Assembly: GCA_030278955.1 (NCBI GenBank)
Contig: JAOANR010000004.1
Span: 16,988,526 to 17,052,525 of the forward strand
DNA from: Hygrophila difformis
Taxonomy: Eukaryota; Streptophyta; Magnoliopsida; Lamiales; Acanthaceae
Length of the DNA stretch: 64,000 nucleotides
Direction: 5' to 3'
The translations under genes and the position numbers were made by a program. The notes under the pieces were generated by a model, which saw nothing but the letters and a program-made list of their open reading frames with translations, had not been told where the DNA came from and did not search any database. Every line of letters starts with the position of its first letter. Positions within the stretch are counted from its first letter, which is position 1. Shown here in pieces: positions 33,600 through 44,156 of the stretch.

Positions 33600-34830
33600 C
33601 ACACAACCCAAACTACAAGAAAAAAAAATCCACACTCATCTTCATCTCATCACTCTCCATTCCAAAAAACCCTAGATCTGAAATTTTACACCTCTATCTG
33701 AATCCACCAATTTCTTCATCATCTACCTACCTTTTGTTTCCACAAAAACCACAAAGATCTTTAATTTTATATCTATAGGTGAATTTGCAAGTCAAGGTTG
33801 TGTAGATTGTTGCTGGTTCGCCTCCGCCTCCGCCTCTTTAGCCATTGCATATTTCCGCCTCCCTATCGCTTGCATCCGTCGTCCTAGAGTCCCTCCTATT
33901 TTGTTGTTCATGTCGTTCAAAAAACTTCATTTTTCCATCTCCATAGACCCGGGCAACGTAGAAATTGGCTCTCCCCCTTTGCGAGTTGCTTAAGGTATGT
34001 GTATTCCGAGTTCTGCCGTTCCCGTTCTCTGAAATTAGGCGCCGCGATGAGTGGCGGAAGCACCTGATGTTGACCAATCGGTGGCGCAATGCGATCCCTG
34101 GTCTCGGCATAGTGCACGTGGCCTTCGGCATCTACCTCATTGATGAAGCCGCCTATAACAAGTTTTACGCCCCCAAACCTCATTCTCATTCGCGCTCAAC
34201 CCCGTCCGCTTCTCACCGAGTTCTATCTACGGTGAGCGCATAATCTAATTTTATTGTTAACCTTTTGAGGATTTTACGAATGAACTGTTTTTCTATTGAA
34301 ATTTGGAGTTTTTAATTGTGCTTCTTCCTTTAGCATTCATGTGTTTTGACTAGATGATATGCCAAGTTAGGGCTTGTGCTTTGCTTATTTATTGTGTGAT
34401 TGCATCTTCTGCAAGAGGAAGCTTGAATGAATGGTTTTAGGTTTTGCCATCATCATCATCATCGTCTCGTTTTATGTGTCGAAGCTTGTTGGTGTATATC
34501 TGATACATTCAAATATACCTATTAAATTGTATTTTATCATTTGATACGTGTTGGCATTTTTTGTGTGTTTTTCCGTTCTCCTGCCAAATAGAGAATATGC
34601 TTTTATTTTATTTTATTTTATTGTGTATTTATACTTTGGGCATATCTTCATGTGGCAGCTTCTGTCATTGGGCTAGAAGACTGAACTGCTTCTTTCCCCT
34701 TTAGTTGCATGGAAAGCAAATTGATTTACAAGTTCTTGGGATGAAAAATTTTACTATTACACTTCAAGCACAAATGGAACTCAATTAACATTTCCGGCTG
34801 CTTCTCGAAATTGATTACTTTGCAAAAGGT
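33600..34830 (+). pseudogene. NDUFB3-like (complex I B12 subunit) gene fragment with introns
   Basis: The plus frame at about 34029-34230 encodes RRRDEWRKHLMLTNRWRNA, PGLGI, VAFGIYL and AAYNKFYAPKPHSHS. This matches the conserved region of plant NADH dehydrogenase 1 beta subcomplex subunit 3, a small single-span protein of mitochondrial complex I. Upstream there is a leader with AAACCCTAG, typical of plant 5' UTRs. Downstream a GGTGAG donor at about 34230 and a GGCAG acceptor near 34660 frame an intron, so the copy was taken from DNA and not from mRNA. No ATG is in frame at the expected start (the residues before RRRDEW are altered), so it is scored as a pseudogene. It lies inside the MLE ends. 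Confidence 0.75.
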
Positions 34831-35157
34831 AATCTATTTTTGGCTATGAAGATTATCTATTCTATAACTATGACACAAATTCGTACTAGCTTGGTTTAGG
34901 CTGAGATATGTATGGGATAGAAGGCTGTAAATGTTTGGATAGTGTGTTACATTGAAGCAGCTACTAACAAAGGTTTACAACTATTGCATCACATTGCATT
35001 CCTTGCAAAAAGGTTTACCAAACCATGCCTACAAAATGACATAGTTAAGCGCAATTTTGTTCACAAGCTATGCTTTCCAAGCAAATATAACAAAATATGT
35101 ACTCCTACTACACAAAATACATCTTTACTATCCACAAAATAATAGACCATTTTTTTG

Positions 35158-35610
35158 TTACTCAATGTTAACTGCTCCTATATCAGCCCCACTTATACCA
35201 ATGTTACCTTCGTTCAAGAATTGTATTGCTGCATCAATTTCACTTTGCTCAACCTTCACATTTTTTTTTAAGCAAACTAATCCTGTCCAGCTTTGTTTAC
35301 CCACATGTGGATTCTTGTAGTTGTTTTGACCTTTGTGCTTTAGAATTTCTAGCATAACATATTACAAATGAAGCCATGTGTAGTTGAGCAACTTAGGATC
35401 AAAAGTGTGATATAGATCATTTACTGCCTTTACCAACTCCTCGATATTTTTAGGATATTCTTGATGTTGCAAAGTTGAATAGCCTTGAAAAACCCAAGGT
35501 GTAATATATTGAGGTCAAGAGATTGGGGAGGTTGGTTGACAATTGTGAAATTAAATCCATTCATTTGAGCGCATTGTCCTGCTGCATCATGATATTCTTC
35601 GATGCATTTG
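35158..35610 (-). pseudogene. Mariner-like transposase, C-terminal part
   Basis: On the minus strand, just left of the retrotransposon insertion, one frame gives QQDNA (second catalytic aspartate). After a frameshift, TIVNQPPQSLDLNILHLGFFKAIQ contains the third catalytic aspartate (PPQSLDLN), typical of the DD39D plant mariner family. The remainder, down to 35158 (VCLKKNVKVEQSEID), is the C-terminal tail with a stop and a shift. The N-terminal part is at 46757-47569. The gene is dead, being cut by an 11.1-kb insertion and broken by frameshifts. Confidence 0.85.
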
Positions 35611-35615
35611 CTAGC

Positions 35616-38215
35616 TGTAATACCCGAGAATTTTCCAACATAAAATAAAACAGTAATTAAATAAATAAATAATAAATAAAATACATACCATAAATAAATA
35701 AACAAAACCAGCAAATAAAAGAAATAAATAAAGATAAGGAAATGAGAAATGAGATTTTTACTTAAAAAGGAAGTAAAGGAATTTAATTAAACAAAAGGAT
35801 GGATAAATGGAACACCAAAATCCGACACTAATGAACTCGAGTATTCGAGTCCAAAACATCCAATTAGACTGAGAATAAAATTAGAGAGAAAGTATGAACC
35901 CGAATATACCCCGAAAATCGGAATTCGGGAGCATAGGGGGATAGAAACCCGAAAGAGAGGCGGAAAAGCACGACGGATCGCACGACCCACCCGGACCGAA
36001 GTCCAGGCGAAGTCGGCGCGGTGGCCGCGCGGTAAAGGAGGTTTAGCGCGCCTCGACCGCGCCACCCCACAGATTCGGTCGTTGCGTGAATCTCTCGCCC
36101 GAACGCGGATTTTTCGACTTTCGGTTGAACATCTCTCGACTACAGACCTTTAGGTCGGTCGTGGACGCCCTAGGGATTGAGAATTCTATAAATAAGCCCC
36201 TTGGGAGCCCCGAACAAGTTTACAAAACCCTACAACATTCTATACGTTCGAAACCCTAAATCCGGAGTCGTCGGAGGCACGAAACCAAGACGAACGCTGT
36301 TGGACGAGTTTCTCTACAGATCTCCATAGTCGTGGTAAGTCTCGGTCCAATCTTTATTCAATAAACGATTCGAAAACGAATCCTAATCATCTCCTTTTCT
36401 TTCTACACCCCCGTATCGAATCTAGATCGTAGAACCCGACGAACGGAGAGGAGAAACGGTGATCTGGAAGCCACGCCTCCGAATTGGACATTCCCGACGT
36501 TCATAGACACTGTAAGTTAACCTTACATGGTTTTGGGAGATTTTAAAACATTCGAAACCTAAAAGATTCAACAAGAACCGTAAATCTGTCCACTTTTGTT
36601 TTTCTACCGACGCAACAGATTTGGTGAATTTTTCCGACCCTTAAAACGAACTCAAACGGAAAAACTTAAAACATGAAAAACGTTCCTAAGACTTAGACCT
36701 AGTTACTGTAAAAATTTGAGAATTTTTGGAGTTGATTTGATATGTGAAAACCCGTTGAAACCGAACTGTTTGATTCTAGATCTTGAAATCCTGGACAGAA
36801 CTTAGGAATGATCTTGATCACGTTTTTGACATAAGATCTAGGCTGTTTTAGATCTTTGGCCAAACATGAAAGTTGTAGATAAATGTCTTAAGATGATCCC
36901 TGTCAAATTTCATTAAGTTTGGAGTTGAATTGATATGTTAGAATTTGAAATCTTTAAACTGTGACATGTTAAACTCGGACAGATTTCTTGTTATGCGAAA
37001 ATTGGCGATTTTGACCTACTTAGGTATCTCGGATTGAAAAAGTTAAAACACGAAAGTTGTAGATCTTGATGTTTCCGAGTCAGATATGAAATTTTGGAAT
37101 TTTTGGCATTAAATCTGATTTTATACGAATTTTGGAGTAAACTGTGATTTACCGAAACGAAATTTTGAAATCTTGTTGAAACATGGAATTAACCTTTAGG
37201 GTTGAAACGAATTGAGATATTGTTTCTAAATTAATACAATGGAAGGCAGATTTTAAAAACTAAATCCCCTTACAAACTTGATAAATTAAAATTAGGGGTG
37301 AGTGCTCTGCAGGGTGTCCCCTAACGATTCACTTCGTGCCGTAATGGACGATGGTGACCCCGCGCGCTATACTTGAAATGTGATATTGCCAAAACGGCGA
37401 AACTTAGAGCCTACACTCTCGTGAATATCCGTATGGGTTTCCCGAGGCTCCGGAGTGGTACTGGGTATGGCTGATACGGCTGAGGCCGCCGGGCTACCGG
37501 CTAAACTTGTTGACATCGCGATTTTTATCGTGAAACTTTGAAATACCAAATCGGGAATGTAATGGGGATTCTAAATTGAATTAAATTAGATTAAATGATA
37601 TTGTTGTCAAATTAAATTATTTAAATGCTTTATTTAAATTATGGCTTTTATGATGATCCATGTGATATGTGTTATTAAATAGAGCCTGAGATAAATTATG
37701 CTATTGGATATGGATTAGATGAAACTATATATATTGTTATTATCATGCTTTTGTTAAATTATTAAATTAATGGCTTTTAAACCCTACAGTCATGCATGTG
37801 TTAACTTACTCAGCAATTTTGCTGACCAAAACCATTTTTATTCCTTTCTTTACAGAATATGTGGAATGAGCCTGTATGAGCACGAATCATGCATGGGATT
37901 TTGGGGATTGTTATTTTGCTTTTAAATTTCGTACGTAGACTATATTATGAACGGGCCTGTTTAACCCGTGTTTTGGCCATGTCGGCCCTTTTTATAATTT
38001 CCGCTGCGATACTGTACTAAACTAAATATTTCCGCTGCGCTATGCTATTATTATTTTCGAATTATATTGTATGGGCTATTTCGAATGCTTTAAATGTTTT
38101 AAATACTGCAATACCTAGCCTTGCATCTCTTTAGTAAGCTCGGAGAAACCGTGTCTTACTAGGGAGATGTGGCGGTGACATCCCGACCTGGGTGACCAAA
38201 AACCGGGGTGTTACA
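35616..38215 (+). repeat. 5' LTR of the nearly intact Tekay-like element
   Basis: It starts TGTAATACCCGAGA and ends ACCGGGGTGTTACA. The last 100 bases (from GCCTTGCATCTCT onward) are shared, in the corresponding orientation, with the LTRs at 19027, 24124 and 29639. Confidence 0.92.
36186..36194 (+). promoter_or_regulatory. LTR TATA box
   Basis: CTATAAATA lies about 570 bases into the LTR, upstream of TTACAAAACCCTAC, which resembles a plant transcription start region. The same box is at 44727-44735 in the 3' LTR. Confidence 0.65.
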
Positions 38216-38218
38216 AGT

Positions 38219-38230
38219 TGGTATCAGAGC
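38219..38230 (+). other. Primer binding site, initiator tRNA-Met
   Basis: TGGTATCAGAGC lies three bases after the 5' LTR end, the standard complement of plant initiator tRNA-Met. Confidence 0.92.
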
Positions 38231-38440
38231 CCGGCTATTTTTAAACTATTATTTTTAAACCATTATTATTATTTTTTTTAAACTACTATTAATATTTTGA
38301 CTATTACTTTAAATTTTAAAGTATTATTTCCATGGAAGAATTTTTATTCTTTATTTTAAAACCCATGGAAAAGTATATGGTGTATTAAATTATTATTGGG
38401 GGGAATTATCATTTGCATATGCATGTCGCATCTCTGCTAT

Positions 38441-38580
38441 GAACTTAGCATCTTGGAAACTTGAACTTAGAATCTTGGCGAAACTTGAACTTAGAATCTT
38501 GGCGAAACTTGAACTTAGCATCTTGGCGAAACTTGAACTTAGAATCTTGGAAACTCGAACCTAGAATCTTGGCGAATATT
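38441..38580 (+). repeat. 24-bp tandem repeat in the leader
   Basis: Six units of 22-24 bp, GAACTTAG(A/C)ATCTTGGCGAAACTT and variants, end about 25 bases before the start codon of the small upstream ORF. Unlike a CRISPR array there are no unique spacers. Confidence 0.85.
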
Positions 38581-38605
38581 AACGTAGATCTCTTGCTTGC
38601 GCTAG

Positions 38606-38941
38606 ATGGCTAGTCAAGACATGATGCAGTTGATGGTCAGGATGATGAGCGTTCATCTCGATTCCTACCAAACCCTAGAGCAAATGAAGTACCGTATGGC
38701 TCAATTGGAGGCCAATTTACATCACATGGGCAACTTGAGAGAGACGGATCATCACCGCATAAACCAACTCGAACGCCAAGTCCAAACCCTCACTACACAA
38801 AACTTAATACTAAAGGAATACATTGATGCCCACGGGCAAGACTTAAACACTATCTTTGACGACCTACTACCGCCGAGTTCGGAGGAGGAAGATCCAGAGG
38901 AAGATCCTGCTACGTCCTCCGGTGACGTCATGAGACACTAG
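38606..38941 (+). CDS. Small coiled-coil ORF upstream of gag-pol
   Basis: This complete 111-codon frame (MASQDMMQLMVRMM...) lies between PBS and gag, in a different frame from gag-pol, and ends 262 bases before the gag ATG. Residues about 20-80 form a likely coiled coil (LEQMKYRMAQLEANLHHM, then INQLERQVQTLTTQNLILKE). The C-terminus is acidic (PPSSEEEDPEEDPATSSGD). I know no domain for it. A similar-sized coiled-coil ORF sits at the same place in the related element at 51319-59383 (53145-53375), which argues against chance. It must be translated from the same genomic RNA as gag-pol or from a spliced form; if it is first on the RNA, gag would need reinitiation or splicing. The role is unknown. 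Confidence 0.65.
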   Translation: MASQDMMQLMVRMMSVHLDSYQTLEQMKYRMAQLEANLHHMGNLRETDHHRINQLERQVQTLTTQNLILKEYIDAHGQDLNTIFDDLLPPSSEEEDPEEDPATSSGDVMRH

Positions 38942-39203
38942 AGATTCTATTATTAGATATTATTTTGCTAGTAAAATATTTCTACTTTTGTACTAAAATT
39001 TCTTTTGAGGAAATAAAATGCCCGATTTATTTTTTTTAAATCAAAACAAACAAAACAAAATAAAATAAAACCCCGAAGCATACGATGCTTCTTAATCCGA
39101 ACAAAGCACCACGTGCTAAATTACTGCACACATATACATTCATAGAAATTGCTTAGACTATATGCTAAATTCATCAGTCCTAAACTATCCTATTTGTACC
39201 AGA

Positions 39204-42200
39204 ATGGCACCCAGAGGAAGAGGAAGAACTCAAACCGCTCCCCAAACCACCACTGAAACTCCTACTGAGACACTACCAAACGTCACTGAACCGATTCAAC
39301 CTGAGATGGAACAACCCCAAGGTGCGCGGGATGCCCCCGCACCGAACAATGTGGGCGATCGTCTTAGGACGATAGAGGAAGTGTTGATTGCGCTCGGAAA
39401 TGCGCAAGTCAACCAGGGTCAAGCTGCGGCGGTACCTCCGCCCCAAGCTCGCCCTAACTACCTAGCGATGGTGAATCCCTACCAGCCGCCCCACTATGCT
39501 GGTGAGGAGGATCCAGCTAAACTGGAGGAATGGATCCGGACTTTTGACAAGCTGCTGGGAGCGGTCAAATGTCCGGAAGGAGAGAGGGTACATGTCGCTT
39601 CGTACTACTTGGGAGGCGAAGCTGATGACTGGTGGCAAGCAACGCAAGCCAAACTGACTGAAGATGACGAGCCTTACTCGTGGATGAAGATGATGGAACT
39701 ACTCAGGGATCGATTCTACCCCTTGAGTACCAAAGCTGCCATGTACGAAGAATTCTTGTCACTGAAGCAAGGAAGCCAAACGGTGCAGGAATACTACACC
39801 CGCTTCAAGGAGCTGGTGAGGTTCGCACCAAGGCTAGTGCCTACTGATGCGGAGAAGGCACAGAAGTTCGAGATGGGACTGAACCTGTCTGTGCGCGAAG
39901 TGATCGCGGGGGTACACTACCCCGATTTGCAAGCCGTATACGATCGCGCTGTAGCGGTAGCACGCGTGCAGCAGCTGAAAAGAAGGGTGAGTGGGGAGTC
40001 CAGCAGGGGTCCTCAAGACAAAAGAAGCCGAGACTCAAGAAACGAGAACAACACTGGAAGGAACGAGCAGCGCAGAGGGTCGAATAGGCCCCAACAAAAC
40101 AACACTGGGAGGAGGTTCAACCAGGAAGATCCGGTACCGCCTTGCCCGAGATGTGGACGACCCCATCTGGCAAGGGGATGCCCGCAACAAGGCGCCTGTT
40201 ACCGATGCGGTCGAATGGGTCACGTTCGACGGGATTGTCGAACTAGGCTCGAGAACATAACGAAGAGGGACGATTTGGTCGCGGGGCAAGAACAGCCTCA
40301 AAACCAAAACGAGCGAAATGGCAACAACCAAGGGTACAGACCCCCTCAAAATAGGCCGCAAAACCAGAACCAGAACCAACGACCTCCGCCCCCACAGAAT
40401 CAAAACCAGCAACAAAATCAGCAGCCGAATGCGAATCAGCAGGGCAATCAGGGACGCCCTATGGGGAGGCTGAACGTGGTGAACCAAGCGGACGTGCCTG
40501 CGCAAGGAGAAGTGATGGCAGGTACATTTCACGTTTTGAATACGCCCCTTAGAATTCTATTTGATTCTGGAGCTAGTTGCTCAATTATAGCATCAAGGAT
40601 AGTGCCTGAGTTAGATCTACCTAAGTGCGAGAGAATTAGCTTAGGAATTCAATTGCCTTCTGGAGAAGTAGTGTCTTGCTCTAAACGATATAACGGAATT
40701 CCTATAGTGATAAAGAACGTAGATTTCTTCGCGAACTTGGTAGAATTTAACTTAAGAGACTTTGACATCATACTGGGGATGGATTGGCTATCCCAGTATA
40801 AAGCGGTGATCGAATGCCAAAAGCAAAAGATCACCTTGTCAAAAAGTAGGGGAAAGAGAGTTATCTTTTACTCTCAGCCCCCTAAGAAAAGTAACAAAAT
40901 CGTTAGTGCACTTAAACTAAGTAACTTGATGCGTAAGGGGTATGAACTATATGCGTGCTATGTGCACAACCTTGAGGCGGAAGAGAACAAGGTTGATAGC
41001 ATACCAGTGGTAAGAGAATACCCGGACGTGTTCCTTGAAGACGTTCCGGGCATGCCACCTGAGAGAGATCTTGAATTAACCATAGATCTCATTCCGGGGA
41101 CAGAGCCTGTCTCAAAAGCTCCGTACCGGATGGCACCACTGGAAATGAAGGAGTTAAAGGAACAACTCGAGGAGCTATTGGGAAAAGGTTACATAAGACC
41201 GAGTACGTCCCCTTGGGGAGCACCGGTTTTGTTTGTCAAGAAGAAAGACGGAGGATTACGTCTTTGCATAGATTACTGAGGACTAAACCAAGTGACCATA
41301 AAGAATAAATACCCCCTACCGAGAATAGAGGATCTGTTTGATCAACTGAAGGGAGCTTCAGTATTCTCGAAGATCGATTTGCGATCTGGGTATCATCAAT
41401 TGAGGATTGCCGAGAAGGACATTCCAAAGACGGCGTTTCGAACATGATATGGCCATTTCGAGTTCACAGTGTTATCCTTCGGGTTAACGAATGCTCCGGC
41501 CATGTTCATGAATCTCATGAACAACGTGTTCCGAGAATTGTTAGACCAGTGCGTCGTAGTGTTCATCGACGACATCCTGATCTACTCGAAGAGCGAGGAG
41601 GAGCATGCGAAGCACCTACATCAAGTGTTGGAAATCTTGCGAAGAAATCAGCTATACGGCAAGCTGTCGAAATGTGACTTCTGGCTGAAAGAAGTGGCAT
41701 TTCTCGGACACATAGTATCCGCTGATGGAGTATCAGTGGATCCGGCAAAAGTCTCTGCCGTAACTGAATGGGCAACTCCGAAAAGTCCAACGGAAATAAG
41801 GAGTTTCCTTGGATTAGCCGGATATTACAGACGATTTGTAAAGGACTTTTCAAGGATTGCACGTCCTTTGACCCAGCTACTTAAGAAAGGAGCAAAATAC
41901 GAGTGGACCGAAGCATGTGAGACATCGTTTCAAGAGCTGAAGAAACGACTCACAACCACACCCGTATTAACATTACCATCAGAGAATGGTGACTTCGAAG
42001 TATATAGCGATGCTTCGAAGGAAGGTTTAGGTTGTGTTTTGATGCAAGACTCGAGAGTCGTAGCCTATGCATCACGCCAACTAAAACCTCACGAGGAAAA
42101 TTATCCGACACATGACCTGGAGTTGGCAGCGGTCGTTTTCGCTCTAAAGATATGGAGACATTATCTTTATGGGCGGAAGTGTCGAATGTTCACCGACCAC

Positions 42201-43928
42201 AAGAGCTCGAAATATATATTCACTCAGAAGGAGTTGAATTTGAGACAGCGAAGGTGGTTGGAACTCATTAAAGACTACGATTTAGAGATAGGTTACCACG
42301 AGGGGAAGGCGAATGTGGTAGTCGATGCCCTAAGTCGGAAAACCCAACACGTGACAAACTCGTTGGTAATTCCGCCGGCATTGTACATGGATTTGGCAAG
42401 ATTGGAGTTAGAACTTGTGCGTCCTGGCACAGTGAGAGAAACGGTCAATGCCATGGTCGTAGAAACTCCAATATTAGACGAGATTCGACTCGCTCAACCG
42501 GGCGATCCGAAACTCGAGAAGATAAAAGGGTGTATTGCCGAAGGAAAGGCAATAGGATTTGCTGTCCACGAGGATGGAAGCATCCGTTTCAAAGGTAGAT
42601 GGTGTGTGCCTCTTAAATGTGCCGAGTTGAAGCAAAGGTTGATGGAGGAAGGGCACAACACGCCATATTCCGTACATCCCGGAGGTGACAAGCTATACAA
42701 AGATCTGAAGAAGATCTATTGGTGGCCGGGAATGAAGAAGGAAGTGGCAAATTTCGTAGCGAGATGTCTCACCTGCCAAAAGGTTAAGGCAGTGCGACAT
42801 AAACCCTTAGGATTGATGCAACCACTAGATATTCCAAGTTGGAAGTGGGATAGCATCTCAATGGACTTTGTCTCGGGATTACCCCGATCACCTAAAGGCA
42901 TGAACAAGATTTGGGTGATTGTGGATAGGCTAACGAAGACAGCCATATTTATCCCAAAGAAAGACACGTGGACTATGGACCAATTGGCCCGAGCCTACAT
43001 TGATAATGTGGTACGACGACATGGAGTACCACATGATATCATTTCCGATAGAGACAATAGATTTGTCTCTCATTTCTGGACGGAGTTACAAAAAGCTCTC
43101 GGTACTCAAATCAAAATGAGCACCGCATTCCACCCGATGACGGATGGACAAACCGAAAGGACAATCCAAACACTAGAGGACATGCTGAGAGCATGCGTGT
43201 TGGAGTTTAAAGGAAATTGGGAGTCCCATTTACCCTTGATTGAGTTTTCCTATAATAATAGTTACCATGCGAGTATAGGCATGGCACCTTTCGAGGCATT
43301 GTATGGACGAAAGTGCCGAAGCCCTTTGAGCTGGGAAGAAAACGATAAGTCCGTGGTAGTGGGACCACAACTTATCGAAGACATGGCTCAACAAATCAAA
43401 GTGATCCGAGGGAAGATGAAAGCCGCACAAGACCGTCAAAAGAGTTATGCCGACGTGAGACGGCGAGATCTAGAATTTCAAGTGGGAGATAGGGTCATGT
43501 TAAAGATATCACCCAAGAAGGGGGTGATGCGCTTTGGCAAACGAGGGAAGTTAAGTCCTCGATACATAGGACCTTACGAAATTCTAGAACGAGTCGGAAC
43601 TCTAGCCTACCGATTGGCCTTACCGCCACACTTAGATCGAGTTCATAATGTCTTCCATGTCTCGCAACTAAAGAAGTATGTGCCGGACTCGACACATGTA
43701 CTTCAACCGGAGATAATTGAGCTCGATGAAGATTTGACTTACAAAGAAGTCCCAGTGCGTATTCTCGATACTAAGGAACGAGTAACGAGGAACAAAACCA
43801 TCAAAATGATCAAGGTTCTTTGGTCAAACCACGAAAGCGAGACGGCAACTTGGGAAGTAGAATCCGATATGAGGGAACGATACCCGACATTGTTCCAAAA
43901 CGAATCCGACACAGTTATGGGGACATAA
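39204..43928 (+). pseudogene. Gag-pol polyprotein, Tekay-like, with two in-frame TGA codons
   Basis: The single frame starts at MAPRGRGRTQT; an upstream in-frame ATG at 39162 is less likely. The order is: gag core (YYLGGEADDWWQ, about residue 135), zinc clusters (CPRCGRPHLARGC, CYRCGRMGHVRRDC, about residues 313-345), protease DSGAS (residue 454), RT with FIDD box (residue 789), RNase H ([13 protein letters not shown]), integrase HHCC and DDE core ([25 protein letters not shown]), and a C-terminal chromodomain-like tail ([20 protein letters not shown]). Two stops interrupt it: TGA at 41277-41279 in IDY-stop-GLNQVT and TGA at 41445-41447 in FRT-stop-YGHFEF. Relatives have arginine at both, so both look like CGA to TGA transitions, as expected from deamination of methylated cytosine. 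Confidence 0.92.
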
Positions 43929-43935
43929 CTGCAAT

Positions 43936-43960
43936 CTTAAGGGGGAGAGGATGTCATACC
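43936..43960 (+). other. First polypurine tract with LTR-like continuation
   Basis: CTTAAGGGGGAGAGGA is followed by TGTCATACCCCC immediately after the pol stop, and 190 bases later comes the real PPT. The same double arrangement is present in the gag-only element (22335-22350 and 22043-22058). Confidence 0.6.
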
Positions 43961-44142
43961 CCCTAATTTTTCGTGCAATTTTGTAAACTTTTGAACTACG
44001 TTATGGCTTGATCCCTTTACCGGGTACGTAGGCAGCTTAGAAGTTTTAATTCTAAGTTCAGTCACAACATAATAAAACAAACACAAGACCTTAGCACGAG
44101 ACGAGAAAAGCCGAACACAACTTCGAGGACGAAGTTGATTCT

Positions 44143-44156
44143 TAAGGAGGGTAGAC
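44143..44156 (+). other. Polypurine tract before the 3' LTR
   Basis: TAAGGAGGGTAGAC lies directly before the LTR start at 44157. It is the priming site for plus-strand synthesis. Confidence 0.85.

Noticed and set aside
35787..36070. Minus-strand frames (also 44328-44611) as a gene
   Set aside because: They are the same LTR sequence twice, read against the element direction, with no domain.
38441..38580. CRISPR-like array
   Set aside because: The units are directly abutting with no spacers, in a plant retrotransposon leader.
40035..40532. 165-codon minus-strand frame inside gag of the Tekay-like element
   Set aside because: It is a shadow of the Q/N-rich gag linker; no start context or domain.
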